A stretch of DNA of 64,000 nt from Prostheceraeus crozeri (Eukaryota > Platyhelminthes > Polycladida > Euryleptidae), in assembly GCA_907163375.1 (NCBI GenBank), contig CAJQUW010013672.1:62001-126000 (forward strand), given 5' to 3'. A model generated the notes under the pieces. That model had not been told where the DNA came from and searched no databases. It saw only the letters and a program-made list of their open reading frames with translations. Shown here one piece after another: positions 10,805 to 20,346 of the stretch; position 1 is the first letter of the stretch; every line of letters starts with the position of its first letter. The translations under genes and the position numbers were made by a program.

Positions 10805-10811
10805 TTTTATA
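10805..10811 (-). promoter_or_regulatory. TATA box (TATAAAA) of the family 2 gene
   Basis: The - strand reads GGTTATAAAACGG, 16 bases before the first ATG of the likely gene and 46 before the second. The short distance favours the second ATG (10,759) as the real start. Between 10,830 and 11,090 nothing else is recognised. Confidence 0.45.
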
Positions 10812-11091
10812 ACCAGACCTAACTTCAATCACATGCGTTTCCCTTTTCACGTTTTCCCTGTCTTTGTTACGTGACAAAGAGTTATCACACGTGAACTTTT
10901 GACTGCGTGTGTGGAAACCTTCCCTATGACTGACTGCCCTCTTACAAAGTCGTTCTAGTCCTCACAAAGACTTAAGTGACACACCCCTTTTAGCGAACAA
11001 AGACGCATTCATTTATCTAATAAAGCGCAATGACTCATGTTGCTCTATGCACCATTACAAAATACTCAGTGAAAAGAAATCTTTATTGCAT

Positions 11092-11470
11092 CTACACAAT
11101 GTGTCGACGATCAAACAAAGTCGTGGATGTAAACACACTCATTTGAATCATGATATATTTAACAATGTATGCATTTCCTTCCATCGTCTCTTCCATTTTC
11201 TCCATAATTTTCTCCGTATGTCGTGCATTAGATAGGTCACCAAGAGCAGTCCATTCTGAGGAATAGAATTCAAAACGAAGTGGCTTTTGCAAATCTTTCA
11301 ACTCAATATAAGCAATGAGTCTACCCTTCACATCTCGAGGTTGTAAATTCTCTATTTATCTTTTGAAGAGAGGAAGACTTTCAATTGCTGCCACTGTCAC
11401 ATCATTCATCTCTACTTTAAATGTAAGTTTCCAAGCTTGTAAAAATTCATCGAATCCTGTTTATCAAGAG
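11092..11470 (-). pseudogene. Family 1 element gene relic
   Basis: The - strand block KGRLIAYIELKD, followed by LRFEFYSSEW, matches KGRLVAEIEFEK and VVFHFASYSAE of the family 1 protein at 16,367-16,807. Related sequence continues upstream to about 11,470. Treated as a broken element gene. It shows that family 1 has at least three members in copy A. Confidence 0.5.
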
Positions 11471-12232
11471 TCAAATTACACATGTGGTTACTTAGTGTAC
11501 GATACGCCATCATAAACGTTGTGACTATAGATTTCATATTGCTTCAATGACTTCCACTATGAATAAAACAGAAATAACAATCATGTTCCACTGTAAGTTC
11601 ATTCAACATCAGTCAGAATTTTCAAGTACAGAATACACTTCATAAAATGATCATCACCCATTCACAAGGAGTAAAAACATGTTTTACATATACCCATGCT
11701 GTTGACAATAATATAGATACAGTTCATAAACGTCATAGAGACTACAATGCCAGCGTGAAGAGAGTTTTGCAATGTAGGTGACTTTATTTCTAGTATTACA
11801 ATGGGATGGTGGTCTGTAAAGGTGATGTCTCTCACCGAAACATACAGCCATATCAAAAATCATTTCAATTCTAAATTTCTTTTGATCACAATGCATATGA
11901 TAGTCTTGTCTTACACGATCTACCCAACATGGTAAATATAAATTATCAATGTGCAACTGAAGTGTTGTTGCTTCTCGTTCAGAATCATTTCCTAATATTT
12001 TAACAATATGAAAACCTGACAGCCACCGTTTGATATCACTTATCAAATACGTTTCATTCACAAATAGTAGTAGTAGTAGTAGTAGCGTTTATTCACAAAC
12101 TGATAATCACAAAGTTACACATTCAATGTTACAGATTTCAAATCAAGACATACGGTTAAGAAATATAAATAAAGAAGTGACACGAATACAGTGAAATCAA
12201 TAGGTCAAACATAAAGGAACAAAAAAAGTAGA

Positions 12233-13340
12233 CTAACATAAAACATTCTGTAGGCATGAAACCCACGGAAAGAATGAATTCAATCGACGTGTCGTGCTGG
12301 AGCATGGCACTCTTAATTTCTTAGTAACACTTAATCTCTCAGGAACCAAGTCGTGTAGAGGATGCGAAATGTTTATCTCTGATGTCTGCAAGAGACGCAA
12401 AGCAGAAAATTCAAGTTTCTCGGCTATCGGGGGAAATTTGTCACAGGAAGAAGTAGAGTTCCAGATAAGTCTATGGGCTCTTCTCTGAAACTTTTCCAAT
12501 CGATCACAAAGGGTTGAGGGAAGACAACCGTACACGGGGGATGCATATAGAAAATACTGAGTTATCAGAGAATGATATACATTTATCAGAGTATGAGACG
12601 GCAAGAAGGACTTCAGACATTTAATCACATAAAGTCTGCGAGATGCAGCTGTTAAGAGTTGTGAAATTTGGACATTCCATTTCAGACGATTATTTAAAGT
12701 TATGCCGAGAAGTTTAAGGGATTCTTCTTTTACAAAACCATTCTCATGTGCAATGGTGGCACCAGTGGAACGCTGTATAGTCAATTGCTTGCACTTTGAC
12801 CTGTTCAAGGACAAACCTTTATCTTGAAATATGGACTCACAAATACCAAGATCGACTGAAGAAGAACCATCATGTTGTACAAATTCAACAACTGTCACAT
12901 CATCTGCATATAACACACATTCAATGTTTCCAAAAGGAAGATTGATGCATCCCATAAAAGCTGCAAATAGTGTTGGACCCAAAACTTAACCTTGGAGAAC
13001 TCCAGAGCACACTGATGCTGTTGGACCATAACTATTCAAAATTGTAACGCACATTTCACGACCACTCAAATATGACAGAAGCCATGTCAAAAATCCATGT
13101 TGCAAGCCACAAGAATTCAAATAATTTATTAAACGCCGATGTTGAAGCTTATCAAAAGCCCTGGCCAAGTCGAGACAGTACACGTTAACGGATGCCGTTG
13201 ATTTCTGATCGAGGAAGCGTGTTATAATATCACACAACTCAACGAGGGCGCTAGTTGTAGACCCATGCGGTCTATACGCATGTTAACGAGGTCCGTAGCA
13301 TGAAACAATTGACCGAGCGTTCGTTAGAAAAATAGATGGG
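12233..13340 (-). pseudogene. LINE ORF2 relic: endonuclease start fused to reverse transcriptase
   Basis: The frame opens with SIFLTNARSIV, the usual first block of the APE-type endonuclease. It then jumps within about 10 residues to RT sequence (STTSALVELCDIITRFL). Essentially all of the endonuclease and the first RT motifs are missing. RT continues with CLDLARAFDKLQHRRLI, SGVLQG and YADD, then the LLGITLNNRLKWN thumb region and a C-terminal ...SLITQYFLYASPVYG. One in-frame stop lies after SGVLQG. A clean internal deletion of this kind makes the copy non-autonomous. Confidence 0.8.
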
Positions 13341-13362
13341 TATGACTGCCTGTCAGGTAAAA

Positions 13363-14085
13363 TCAACGGTGAAAATTCGTCAGATCTGATCGCAAACGAA
13401 TGGAACCACGATGCATCACAACATCCTCCCCATTGTCTCGTCTATGCTTTAATTCGGTTCTTACTGCTTTCTCTCTATCTCGCTGCATCTTGGTTAAGTC
13501 AGCATGAATAAAAATGTCTTTATATTCAGTGTTTTTTAATGATTTTGCTTTTCTTAACACTTTGGCTCTCGCGGCATTGTTGGTAAGCGAAACACGAAGT
13601 AAGCGAAATCCCTTCTTACCAGGACGTCCTATTCGTCTGACATCTTCAACCACGGTGTCAACATCAAGTTCTTCAGTAATAATCTTTTCTACCTCGCGCT
13701 TGTCTGCAGCGATTCTCTCCTCAACCGTTCCCCCTGCTTCACCCAAACCGTGAAAGATGACGCTATTCATCCTATTTACTCGATCATCCATCTCAATTAA
13801 GCCCAATTCAATGGATTCCTCTTTTGAAAATTCGATCACCTCTTTCAATGAAGCTATTTCAGATTAAAAAATAGTCTGGTCTCTCTTAATGGAGGCAACT
13901 GACTCTTCAATAGCTTGAAAACGCACAGTCAAGTTTTCAATGTCACGTATTAGCGTGTTGAAATTATTTTTGAAAGACTCAATGGTCTCTTCGTTTGATT
14001 CTTCAATCAGCTGTTTTATTTCAGACAGTTGATTTATCTGTAAGGATCCAGATCTCAAACGTTTCGGTGTTGGATTGTTCGCCAT
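13363..14085 (-). pseudogene. LINE ORF1 protein (coiled coil plus RRM-like)
   Basis: It begins MANNPTPKRLR and has a coiled coil over residues about 15-75. The RRM-like Transposase_22 core follows, with SVIFHGLGE, VRRIGRPGKKGFRLLRVSL and KDIFIHADLT. One in-frame TAA lies between the coiled coil and the core (about 13,861). In intact relatives this protein is a nucleic-acid chaperone that coats LINE RNA. A second stop-free stretch covers the rest, so decay is modest. Confidence 0.75.
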
Positions 14086-14916
14086 TGTTTGTTGTTACAA
14101 AGAGCGGTGACAGATCGTAACATAAAAATGTTAGCGTGCTTGATGCCTGTATCGAGCTGCTTGTAGTTTCCACTAAAAATAGCTCCAAGTAGAGATTCTC
14201 GTCACAGTCACGTGATAAGCGATCGATAATCGCAATCCAACCGGCGAGGAGGTGTGGACAAAAATCCAGAAATAACAGCTGATGGTCGGAATACGGCTGA
14301 CAATACCAGCTCGCTCAAGCAACCACGATCAATCAAACTTTAACGGAGGCACTGCAGATCAGCTACACAAGCGATGACGTCGGATAACAATAGGATGAAT
14401 TGACACTTAGTAAATCCGAATGTGTACCAGCCACAGCGAAGCGACGAATGAGTCAAATTCACCAAATCCACAGGCAATCGCGAAAACACAAATATCCCAC
14501 CGAAAAATGAGGAATTGACCAAAACCAAGGACAGCAAAAGACGGACTAGATTGAGACGAACTCAATGAACCGAGACTCAACCAGAAAGGACACCGAGAAA
14601 CACCAAGACGACGGAAAATATCAATCCAGACGGCAGACAGGCAAGAGCGCACAACCGCACGACACGACGAATCCAGCCTTAAAATCCAATATGAATCAAA
14701 ATAGAAGGATCAAGTCCATGCACATGACGCCGTGACCATTCGTCTTTGTGTGGAGGACAGTAGGCAAATCTATGATATACACTAACAACAGTTTGATCAC
14801 TTTCCCTCATTGCAATAGCACTCAATTCCTGCATGGGTGTTCCCTCACTGTCTATGAAGATAAGAACCTACAATGATGACCTACAGATGACAACCTACAA
14901 TATCAAAAAGACTTAA

Positions 14917-15096
14917 TTAAAAGATGATACATTGAGCAGGAACTTTACAAGGATGACTGTCCTTTGCATAACAAAAGATACATACAACATGATTACAGTG
15001 TTTTAATTGAACATAACGCACAAGACCACGTTCTCCACATTCACTACATACTAACTGATTACAATACTTAAGACTTCTCTTTGGTGGTAACACCAT
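14917..15096 (-). CDS. 59-residue RING-type zinc protein
   Basis: A small intact frame starting MVLPPKRSLKYC. Metal ligands follow the RING order: CSEC, then 14 residues, then CNH, VV, CIFC, seven residues, C, five residues, C. This is a C3HC4-like pattern with slightly wide last spacing. The start overlaps the last 29 bases of the family 2 gene at 15,068-15,583 in another frame, a compact arrangement typical of viral genomes. RING domains usually recruit E2 ubiquitin-conjugating enzymes. The protein might instead be the N-terminal exon of the adjacent exonuclease. 14,835-14,916 holds only the exonuclease upstream region. Confidence 0.55.
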   Translation of the reverse strand: MVLPPKRSLKYCNQLVCSECGERGLVRYVQLKHCNHVVCIFCYAKDSHPCKVPAQCIIF

Positions 15097-15583
15097 CTTT
15101 CTTTGATGTGCGACGACGTTTAGGTTTGGTCACAGGTTCTTGACACTCTTTGACACAAGAATCAATGACTTTCTCAATGTGATCAAGACCTGTTAACTCA
15201 GGTTGATGATGAATTTGAGCAATACGCAAATTGAGAGAAATCAAATTACCGTCAGATTGATGAGGTCCCACATAAACAGCAGGCACCTCAATGCGAAAGA
15301 AATAAAAGCCTTCACCTAGCGTTGACAATTCTGTTTCAACTGACTGTTCAACTGTTGCTCCTAAAGTTACTTTACAATACTTGCTTTGAAAAATATAGCA
15401 GCGAGTGCCGCGATACAATGGTTTATAATAAGAAGTTTTCTTTTCTGGCCACAACTGTAATAGTTCTGTTGGAATAAGAGCCTTTTGCCTCACAACGTCT
15501 TCCAAAATGTCAAGCTGCTGACGCAACCAATCATCAATAGGGATACTCAGGTTTTGACCGCAACGATTTACTTGCGTATCCAC
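15068..15583 (-). CDS. Family 2 element protein (GEGFYFFRI type)
   Basis: A 171-residue frame with LSTLGEGFYFFRI and YVGPHQSDGNLISLNLRIAQI, clearly related to the gene at 10,193-10,789. It differs by a lysine/arginine-rich C-terminal tail (KPKRRRTSKK), which could be a nuclear-localisation or DNA-binding tail. Family similarity continues upstream to about 15,750, so the open frame is probably not the whole ancestral gene. Function unknown. Confidence 0.55.
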   Translation of the reverse strand: MDTQVNRCGQNLSIPIDDWLRQQLDILEDVVRQKALIPTELLQLWPEKKTSYYKPLYRGTRCYIFQSKYCKVTLGATVEQSVETELSTLGEGFYFFRIEVPAVYVGPHQSDGNLISLNLRIAQIHHQPELTGLDHIEKVIDSCVKECQEPVTKPKRRRTSKKDGVTTKEKS

Positions 15584-15874
15584 TTTTGGTAAGTATACCG
15601 CCGGCGTTTGAAGATAGAGTCGAACACCGTTGTAGCGTACTTGTTGTTTGTAGATAGGATAGCCGTGAATTACCTTTTCAATTTTCGGATTCTACAGCTC
15701 GAGATGTTGAGGATTCAGTGATGCAGCAGTTGGAGTAGGATTCATGGCCATGGCAGTCTGTAACGAAAGAATACCACTATGTACATTCATGATCATCAGA
15801 GAAAAGAAAATTGTTAGCCTAGCATTGACATATGAGGTAGCCCTTAAAAGGACCTTTTGGGGCGTTCACATGAT

Positions 15875-16093
15875 TTAAAGCTTATCTCCAAAGTCTAAGT
15901 CTTCGTCATCGTCCAGCAAATTAAATGTCTTGGGCTTAGGACCCGAATTGAGTTTCAATTCCTTAAAAGACTTAAAGGTAAAGCGTCTAGGTGGTGGAGG
16001 TGGTTCAACAAAATAAGCTTGAACAATCATCGGCCACACACCCTCCTGCGTCTCTCTTCTAAAATGTTGGTAAGGTTTAGGCCACACCGTCAT
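15875..16093 (-). CDS. 72-residue protein with proline run and acidic tail
   Basis: The start at 16,093 (MTVWPKPYQHF) is chosen because a TATAAAAG box lies 128 bases upstream and no other in-frame ATG intervenes. The open frame itself extends back to 16,351. Residues about 34-38 are EPPPPPR and the end is LLDDDEDLDFGDKL. A short acidic tail next to a basic FTFKSFKELKL segment suggests a protein-protein interaction or nucleic-acid-mimic tail, but no family is recognised. Confidence 0.45.
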   Translation of the reverse strand: MTVWPKPYQHFRRETQEGVWPMIVQAYFVEPPPPPRRFTFKSFKELKLNSGPKPKTFNLLDDDEDLDFGDKL

Positions 16094-16220
16094 GACACTC
16101 ACTTGTAAATTTGCAAACAGGATTGAATCAGACAAAACTGAGACGGAGAAGGGCTTGAGCAAGTAACACACACTTTCCAAGTCAAGAGAATGAAATGAAG
16201 AGACAATGGGGAGACGTCTG

Positions 16221-16228
16221 CTTTTATA
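16221..16228 (-). promoter_or_regulatory. TATA box (TATAAAAG) upstream of the acidic-tail gene
   Basis: The - strand reads GACTATAAAAGCAGACG. The region between it and the ATG at 16,093 contains pyrimidine-rich leader sequence (TCTCTTCATTTCATTCTC). Confidence 0.55.
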
Positions 16229-16366
16229 GTCTCCTGAGAATCCACATTTGACACTATGTGAGCCAATCAGAGACCTCCGTTTCTCCCCTGACTTCGTTGC
16301 GGCAGGGAAAAGGACGCACGCGGACGACTGACTCATGATTGCTTTTCCCAAATCTTGTAGTCAAAT

Positions 16367-16807
16367 CTAGTTTAGCGCATTGAGTTGAATATGAATGTGT
16401 TTTATGCGACATAAGAGCAAGTTGGATCCATGATCTTGAAATGAATCTAGTCGAGATGCAATTTTCGTCATGTGTCGCTGATAGAAATCTTTTGGATCAT
16501 GTATCGTCTCTGCAGAATAGGATGCAAAATGAAACACTACACGTTTACCTGCATGTTCATCAGTCACTTTCTCAAATTCAATCTCTGCAACTAATCGACC
16601 TTTCACATCTTTATTCATCAAACTGTCCATGAGCAGTTGGAAAACGAAGTAACCTCTAGCAATAGCAAATTCTAAGTCTGCCTTTTCATGATGAAATGAA
16701 ATGATGTAGTCCCTAATCACGCCTAAACGAAGACTTTGTCGATGAAAGCGTAGTGAACAAAATTCATTCGCAAACTCTACTGCATCTGTCATCTTTCTTC
16801 CTATCAC
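16367..16807 (-). CDS. Family 1 element protein (IxDYI family), longest member
   Basis: An intact 146-codon frame. A start five codons later (MTDAVEFANEF, 16,792) is also reasonable. The order is CSLRFHRQSLRLG, then VIRDYIISFHHEKADLEFAI, then LLMDSLMNKDVKGRLVAEIEFE and VVFHFASYSAE. Relatives lie at 1,477-1,752 and 11.1-11.5 kb, with a weak one in copy B at 43.9 kb. The alternating helix and strand blocks suggest a small globular protein. No catalytic motif is seen. It is the last gene before the terminal repeats of element A. Confidence 0.55.
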   Translation of the reverse strand: MIGRKMTDAVEFANEFCSLRFHRQSLRLGVIRDYIISFHHEKADLEFAIARGYFVFQLLMDSLMNKDVKGRLVAEIEFEKVTDEHAGKRVVFHFASYSAETIHDPKDFYQRHMTKIASRLDSFQDHGSNLLLCRIKHIHIQLNALN

Positions 16808-16849
16808 TTCGGAGACATAGCATGAATGACATTCAGGTGTAAAATGTCA

Positions 16850-17215
16850 TGCTGATTCCAAATCTGGTCTCTGTTTTCCCGTCCAAGGCTTCGTTCACCC
16901 GCTAGAGCCGTTTACGTAAAAATTCTAACTCTGTCGCTTTTTCGCCAATGTCCAACATTTTCAATGGCGTCTCACATCTAAACGAAGGCAGACATGAACA
17001 AGCCGTTCTTTCCATTGAATTTGTCTCACTCCTAGCTTTTAAACGAGCTATCGCACGACTTTCTACAATCTCTGGAACCAAAGTTGGAAGTCTCGTTCCA
17101 GAGGGGGGGGGAAGGTCAGAACTTTTTCTCTCCGATTGAGCTGGAAACAACCTTCCTAACCCAAAATTTCACGTAGACTCCGAATCTGAACTCCAATTTC
17201 CCATCTGAACCCTCC
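16850..17215. repeat. Terminal ~325-bp repeat unit of the element family, right end of copy A
   Basis: CTGTTTTCCCGTCC, AACTCTGTCG, GGCGTCTCACATCTAAACGA and GAATTTGTCTCACTC follow in the same order and spacing as the units at 37.1-38.3 kb and 53.3-54.0 kb. The orientation is that of the right arm of copy B. A second partial unit follows a run of nine G. This defines the right end of element A to within about 50 bases. Confidence 0.75.
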
Positions 17216-19232
17216 TTCATGCCGAATTCCAACCTTTCTCATCCCAAAACCACCAAAACCTACCCTTTCTCACTCTATCATTCCCACATTCCTACCCTCA
17301 CCGCCTTCCTTCCCAGATTCCTACCCTTGTTGGAAAACTCCTTCCTTCCAGGGGGGTTGGGGAACGGTTTCTTCCTCTCGGACCCATTCCTCCCGGCACA
17401 TCCTTGACTTTCTCCCTTCTGCCTTCCAGGGGGGGCTGAGTCAGCATGATGACTCATCGTTGCACATTTTGCACTTGATTTTGGGACGGGCTTACTACTG
17501 TTGAAGTTAAGGCGATGTTTAAGGGTGATCCATTTTTTATGAAACAAGCTGTAATTTGTGATAATGTGAAAACGATCGGTGAATAGAGAACACAAAAGAG
17601 CTGACAAAGCCCATGCCATTTGTATACCCAGCAATGCGATACAAATAATAAAATAACGCTTATGATTCTCCTTGAGGTTCACACTGATGAAAAGTTCCGT
17701 CACTGAGTTAGTGCAATTATGCGTCAGTTAGGAATAATAAAAATATGTCAAAAATGAAAATAAAAATTATGATCAGTTAATGTTCTATGGTGCTTTTCTC
17801 TGCAATAGCTCGATGAAATCCTCTAAATTTTTAACCAAATGCTCATTATAGCTTATATAATTTAGTCATGTTCATAGAAGTTCAGTACATTTTTTGTTCG
17901 AGAGATTTTTTGAAAATTAATTAAGTAGTATGTCTCAAAAATTCAAAAAAATTCAAATTTTGAATATTTCATGAATAGCACGGTGAAACATTTAAATATT
18001 TATATATTTTGATAAAGTAGGCCTGAACAAATGTAAAGAACATCATAGCTTTCTTGTACAATTTTTTTCATAAAACATGTGTTTGGGACCACCGTGAAGC
18101 CATTATCATCACACATTGTTAATGGTCACGCACTTATGGTGAGTGATTAAATATTTCGTCCCAATTGTGACTGCCGATATTAATACCATTTCCACCAAAA
18201 CTTCTCAAACCATATCGCCAATGCAATTGATTACCAATGTAATGAAGTGAAATATTATGGTAGATCAAATCATCAAGGAAAATATGTGCGGCTGGAAGGA
18301 TTCGAACCTACAACCTCATGTCGATGTCGTGCATGAAAGTTTTGCATAGTTTGTGCACCTCTTGACCAGTACGAAGCTGAAAGTCCGCTGGATGAGATCG
18401 TTTGTCTTTTATAAGTACCTTGCGAACTCCAAGTGTTTCCAATGGAGAAATTTCCACATATTGGTTGCAAGCACGATTTTACTGACTTCTTATCTGCAGA
18501 TTAAATGTATTCATACATTCTACAATTCTTCAATATGTTCTACTGTCGTAGATGTATTTCCTCAAATGATAAGTGTATAAAGCATCTACAGGTCATTTTC
18601 TTTCATAAGTGATCGGCTTTGTTCAGAGTCTCCCTTCTTTATTAACATTAGTGTGATAGCTTCACAACATTCTCATAAAAATTTCAACAAATTTGTGCCT
18701 TTTCCTCTCTGGAAAAGATGTCTGCATCAATAGTTCATTCGTTTTGACTGCTCATATGGAAAAGTTTGAACGATAAACGCATTCTACTAATCAGTTGAGG
18801 AAATACATCTTCTACTTCAATGTGCAGACAACAACTCAATAAAATCGTGTTTATATCCAATATGCCACCATTCCACATCTGGAAATCCATTGGTTTTTTT
18901 CATAAAAGCTATTTATGAAAGGCAAGCGATTTGATTCGGCAGACGTGCAGTTTTGTAGCAGTCAAGAGGTGCAAAATGTCATGCGAAAGTTTCTAGCAAC
19001 CTCACCCTTGCACAACTTCACGGTAGCTACCGATCTATTATTTCTTATCCAACAAAAATTGACAATTTTTTGTAAATGCTCTTCAGTATGTGTCGATTCC
19101 ATGCAAAAAAATGAAATGCATGAGAATCGATTGAATTTCAGAGAAATTTTGGTGGTCCGTTTCTAATGATTAGCTTTGCAGCAATATTGACGCAGATCGA
19201 TGCTCACACGAGCGGCTGTTACCACTTCTATA
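17216..19232. other. Gene-free interval with pyrimidine-rich stretch and one SINE head
   Basis: 17,216-17,445 is strongly pyrimidine-rich (CTTTCTC, CCTACCC) with two poly-G runs. It may be diverged terminal-repeat sequence. 17,450-18,290 and 18,400-19,232 are AT-rich with no frame, repeat or RNA gene that I can recognise. Confidence 0.5.
18290..18400 (-). repeat. tRNA-derived SINE head (weak)
   Basis: The - strand has a B-box-like GGTTCGAATCC at about 18,297-18,307 and an A-box-like TGGTCAAGAGGT about 50 bases upstream, ending near 18,368. The 3' flank includes ATGAAGTGAAATATTATG, which recurs in inverse at about 22,217-22,235. This suggests a shared SINE body. The cloverleaf is too diverged for a functional tRNA. 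Confidence 0.4.
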
Positions 19233-19929
19233 GTCCGGCAGCCAGAACGAGTTTCTGCAGGGAACGAGGCCGAAAATGAGACGTTTACAGTATAATGTAA
19301 ACATCCTACGGCTACTACAAATATGCGCGTCTGCCGAATTCTACCTAGTTTCTCTTCCTGTCAGACCAGGGTCAAAGAGAGACACATGCAAATCCAATGG
19401 GGCGCACATTGAAGTTTTTGGTCAAAGTTAAATTCTATATCTTTTCTCAGATTAAGAGGAAACTACAAAGCCCAGTTTTTGACATGGAATGTCTTCCGGT
19501 CATTTCCTTTCATGTTCATGCAACCCTGTCTATGAAGTTAAACACATTCAGGTTTGACAAGCCTCCTCATGTCAGAAAACACAGGCATTTTGAGCAGTTT
19601 AATCCACATTTAATCACATTCTCGCATACATTGACATGATGATAGTACATGCACATAATAGGAAATGACCTGAAGACATTCCATGTCAAAAATTATGGCT
19701 CTAGATTTAGTATTTTCAACTTAATAAGCGAAAATATTTCATCTTTGACAAAAACTTCAATCTTCATCTCAATGGATTGACGCTTTTCTTTGATCCTGTC
19801 TGACAAGAAGAAGAACCAGGCAGAACTCGGAAGACACGCAGATTTGCAGAAGGCATAGGGTGTAAATCATTCTGTGAAAATCTCATTTTCGTCCTCGTTT
19901 CTTGCAGATACTCGTTCTGGCTGCCAGAC
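19233..19929. repeat. Foldback (inverted-repeat) element, ~0.7 kb
   Basis: The left arm 19,233-19,507 and right arm 19,661-19,929 are imperfect inverse copies. GTCCGGCAGCCAGAACGAG on the left mirrors CTCGTTCTGGCTGCCAGAC on the right, and both arms end inside with TTTTTGACATGGAATGTCTTC. The loop is about 150 bases. No open frame or clear target duplication is visible. Fits a MITE or foldback transposon of unknown superfamily. Confidence 0.75.
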
Positions 19930-20342
19930 GGCTGCCTTCGCACTGAAACAAAAGCGAAAAATCGGAAAACATTACTTTACTGTCTTTGAGGTTTTGAATG
20001 TTCAGCACAACTCTCAGTGACATGATTATCATGACATCTGTACAATAGCATTTGTAAAATCTCAAGAAATTGCTCAGCATTGCATTTTTAATGCCTTATT
20101 TATTATGCCTTAACCATTGGAGTCATGCGATGATCATTTCATGTCGCTCCTTCAAGGCTCTATTATAGTCAATGAAATCCAATCTGATCCCTTGTAGATA
20201 GGGTTCATTGATTACAAGCTCAACTGTAGACTTCTTGGCTTCCACTTCAGACAGTATTCGTCAAACTATTAGGAATGTGCGTGGATCGTAGTTTAGGTTG
20301 GACACATAATGGCGATCAGGTATAATTTGACAAATGTTGGCC
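19930..20342. other. Gene-free AT-rich spacer
   Basis: I see no gene, repeat or RNA here. It ends at the TTAA that forms the left target site of the piggyBac element. Confidence 0.5.
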
Positions 20343-20346
20343 TTAA

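Larger units (their letters stand above)
12062..14694 (-). mobile_element. Internally deleted CR1/L2-type LINE inside the exonuclease gene
   Basis: A - strand non-LTR retrotransposon with a GC-richer 5' leader (14,694-14,086), ORF1 (14,085-13,363), a shortened ORF2 (13,340-12,233) and a 3' UTR ending in a CTA microsatellite (TAG repeats on +, 12,063-12,085). The exonuclease coding sequence resumes on both sides. A possible imperfect target duplication is CTATTTTG versus CTATTTG. The 5' edge is placed where exonuclease similarity stops, so it is good to about 10 bases. Confidence 0.8.
11684..14875 (-). pseudogene. DEDDh 3'-5' exonuclease of element A, split by a LINE insertion
   Basis: The upstream part (about 14,875-14,700) reads VLIFIDSEGTPMQELSAI, an ExoI D-x-E motif, then RRHVHGLD, as in DnaQ/TREX-type nucleases. 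The downstream part (12,061-11,684) reads ISDIKRWL, then ILGNDSEREATTL (ExoII-like), then a Cys/His segment. Last comes WHCSLYDVYELYLYY, the H-x4-D ExoIII of the DEDDh class. A LINE lies between the parts. Proofreading or end-processing for the PolB replicon is an inference. The RING-type frame directly upstream (14,917-15,096) may have been expressed with it. The family assignment rests on motif order read by eye. Confidence 0.65.
1..17215. mobile_element. Polinton-like PolB element, copy A (fossil, left end outside window)
   Basis: This is an old, broken element of the Polinton/Maverick-adintovirus kind, recognised from its protein-primed family-B DNA polymerase (about 2.4-8.3 kb, + strand). 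A convergent cluster of small - strand genes follows at 9.2-16.8 kb. The right end (about 16.85-17.2 kb) carries the same ~325-bp repeat found at both ends of the palindromic copy B. It also shares with copy B a GC-rich leader module, an AT-rich tandem array 3' of PolB and a small conserved segment near 1.0 kb. A hAT element and a LINE have inserted into it. The polymerase has roughly half a dozen breaks besides the hAT insertion, but several small genes are still open. No capsid, integrase, protease or packaging ATPase is recognisable, so placement within Polintons is inferred from the polymerase alone. Confidence 0.75.
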
